13,887 nt of DNA, from assembly GCA_022573485.1 (NCBI GenBank), contig JACZTW010000067.1:1-13887 (forward strand), given 5' to 3'. Position 1 is the stretch's first letter, and each line of letters starts with the position of its first letter. A program made the translations under genes and the position numbers. This document shows positions 13,369-13,887 of this stretch, one piece after another. This DNA is from Planctomycetota bacterium. Lineage in GTDB: Bacteria > Planctomycetota > Phycisphaerae > UBA1845 > CAIVHJ01. The notes under the pieces were generated by a model that worked only from the letters and a program-made list of their open reading frames with translations, did no database searches and was not told the origin of the DNA.

Positions 13369-13887
13369 TCAACCCCTCGATCCAGGAGTGATCGAGCACT
13401 CGTCTTCGTCTTCCAGTTGCTTCCGGGATTCGATCAGGGACCATAGTTTCTTGTGCAGGGGTTCCAGACCGGCACCCGTGACGGCGCTAATCGGAACGAT
13501 TTCGCAATCGAGGGCATCTTGCAACTCCCGCACTTTCTCGTCGGAGTCAGTCAAATCCGTTTTATTCGCAACGACGATTTCCGGCTTGTCCGCCAGCACG
13601 CTGCTGTACTTCTCCAGTTCGCCCCGCACAATGCGATAGGCCTCTGTCGGCGACGGCTGGCCTTCCAGGGGAGCGATGTCCACTAAATGGGCGATCACGC
13701 GGGTCCGCTCGATATGCTTCAAGAACGCGTCACCCAGGCCAGTGCCTTCGTGCGCGCCTTCGATGAGTCCCGGAATATCTGCCAGGACATATTGCCGGTA
13801 TCCCGGCAGCTCGACGATGCCGAGTTGGGGCACGAGCGTCGTAAAAGGGTAATCGGCGATCCGAGGTCTGGCCTTCGTGGTCCGCGA
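13369..13887 (-). CDS. obg: GTPase Obg/CgtA, C-terminal part (5' end outside window)
   Basis: Obg is an essential GTPase that acts in large ribosomal subunit assembly and stress control. The frame is open to the window edge, giving 172 residues of the G domain. The conserved G2 stretch ARPRIADYPFTTLVPQLGIV starts about seven codons from the edge. G3 follows as YVLADIPGLIEGAHEGTGLG, then FLKHIERTRVIAHLVDI, G4 NKTD and G5 PISAVTGAGL. The Obg fold and the G1 loop must lie beyond 13887. The protein ends soon after the G domain with a short acidic tail (QLEDEDECS), so it lacks the extra C-terminal OCT domain of some Obg proteins. The GTG at 13833 is an internal Val, not a start. A palindromic repeat begins nine bases after the TGA, ahead of coaX. 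Confidence 0.95.
   Translation of the reverse strand, partial: SRTTKARPRIADYPFTTLVPQLGIVELPGYRQYVLADIPGLIEGAHEGTGLGDAFLKHIERTRVIAHLVDIAPLEGQPSPTEAYRIVRGELEKYSSVLADKPEIVVANKTDLTDSDEKVRELQDALDCEIVPISAVTGAGLEPLHKKLWSLIESRKQLEDEDECSITPGSRG

Noticed and set aside
12225..13391. Plus-strand open frame of 388 codons opposite coaX and the mnmE-like gene
   Set aside because: It crosses two real genes and the palindromic repeat; no motif in the product.

Overview
The window looks like chromosomal DNA of a planctomycete-type bacterium. GC content is high. A small membrane protein ends in a CxxCGYNLxGNxSGxCPEC zinc ribbon, which is typical of Planctomycetota. There is a membrane-anchored Hanks-type Ser/Thr kinase, a FliA/WhiG-like sigma factor without flagellar genes nearby, and structured intergenic repeats of the kind I associate with planctomycetes. 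The phylum call is an inference from gene content; no rRNA gene is present. No tRNA, CRISPR array, transposase or prophage gene was seen.

Layout. (1) 2-1207 (+): the 3' part of an unrecognised protein with a beta-rich C-terminal domain, followed by a gene-free stretch holding a set of nested inverted repeats (1241-1347) and a promoter-like site. (2) 1458-1901 (+): a DUF2203 protein, convergent with (3) 1908-5069 (-): a complete two-gene DNA topoisomerase VI operon, top6B then top6A. All catalytic motifs are visible, and both proteins carry Lys/Arg-rich tails. (4) 5156-5785 (+): the zinc-ribbon membrane protein. (5) 5796-7316 (-): a secreted esterase-fold hydrolase, downstream of clpS (7385-7723, -). 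(6) 7837-8292 (+): a tandem ACT-domain protein that diverges from clpS across overlapping promoters. (7) 8293-8626: a gene-free stretch between convergent genes, with a 123-bp element bounded by perfect 16-bp inverted repeats. (8) 8627-9454 (-): a sigma-28-type sigma factor; 9751-10986 (-): a Ser/Thr kinase. (9) 11249-13887 (-): the cluster obg (partial), coaX, mnmE-like GTPase. A double-hairpin palindromic repeat lies between obg and coaX, and coaX overlaps the mnmE-like gene by 26 bases.

How the genes work together. Top6B and Top6A should form the A2B2 type IIB topoisomerase; the short gap and shared Shine-Dalgarno/stop region suggest coupled translation. ClpS is the adaptor that brings N-degron substrates to ClpAP. 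CoaX makes 4'-phosphopantothenate for coenzyme A. Obg and the MnmE-like protein are ribosome- or tRNA-linked GTPases, although the latter has lost the motifs needed for standard MnmE chemistry. The most noteworthy content is the archaeal/plant-type topoisomerase VI with basic tails in a bacterial chromosome, followed by the degenerate MnmE paralogue and the two repeat elements.
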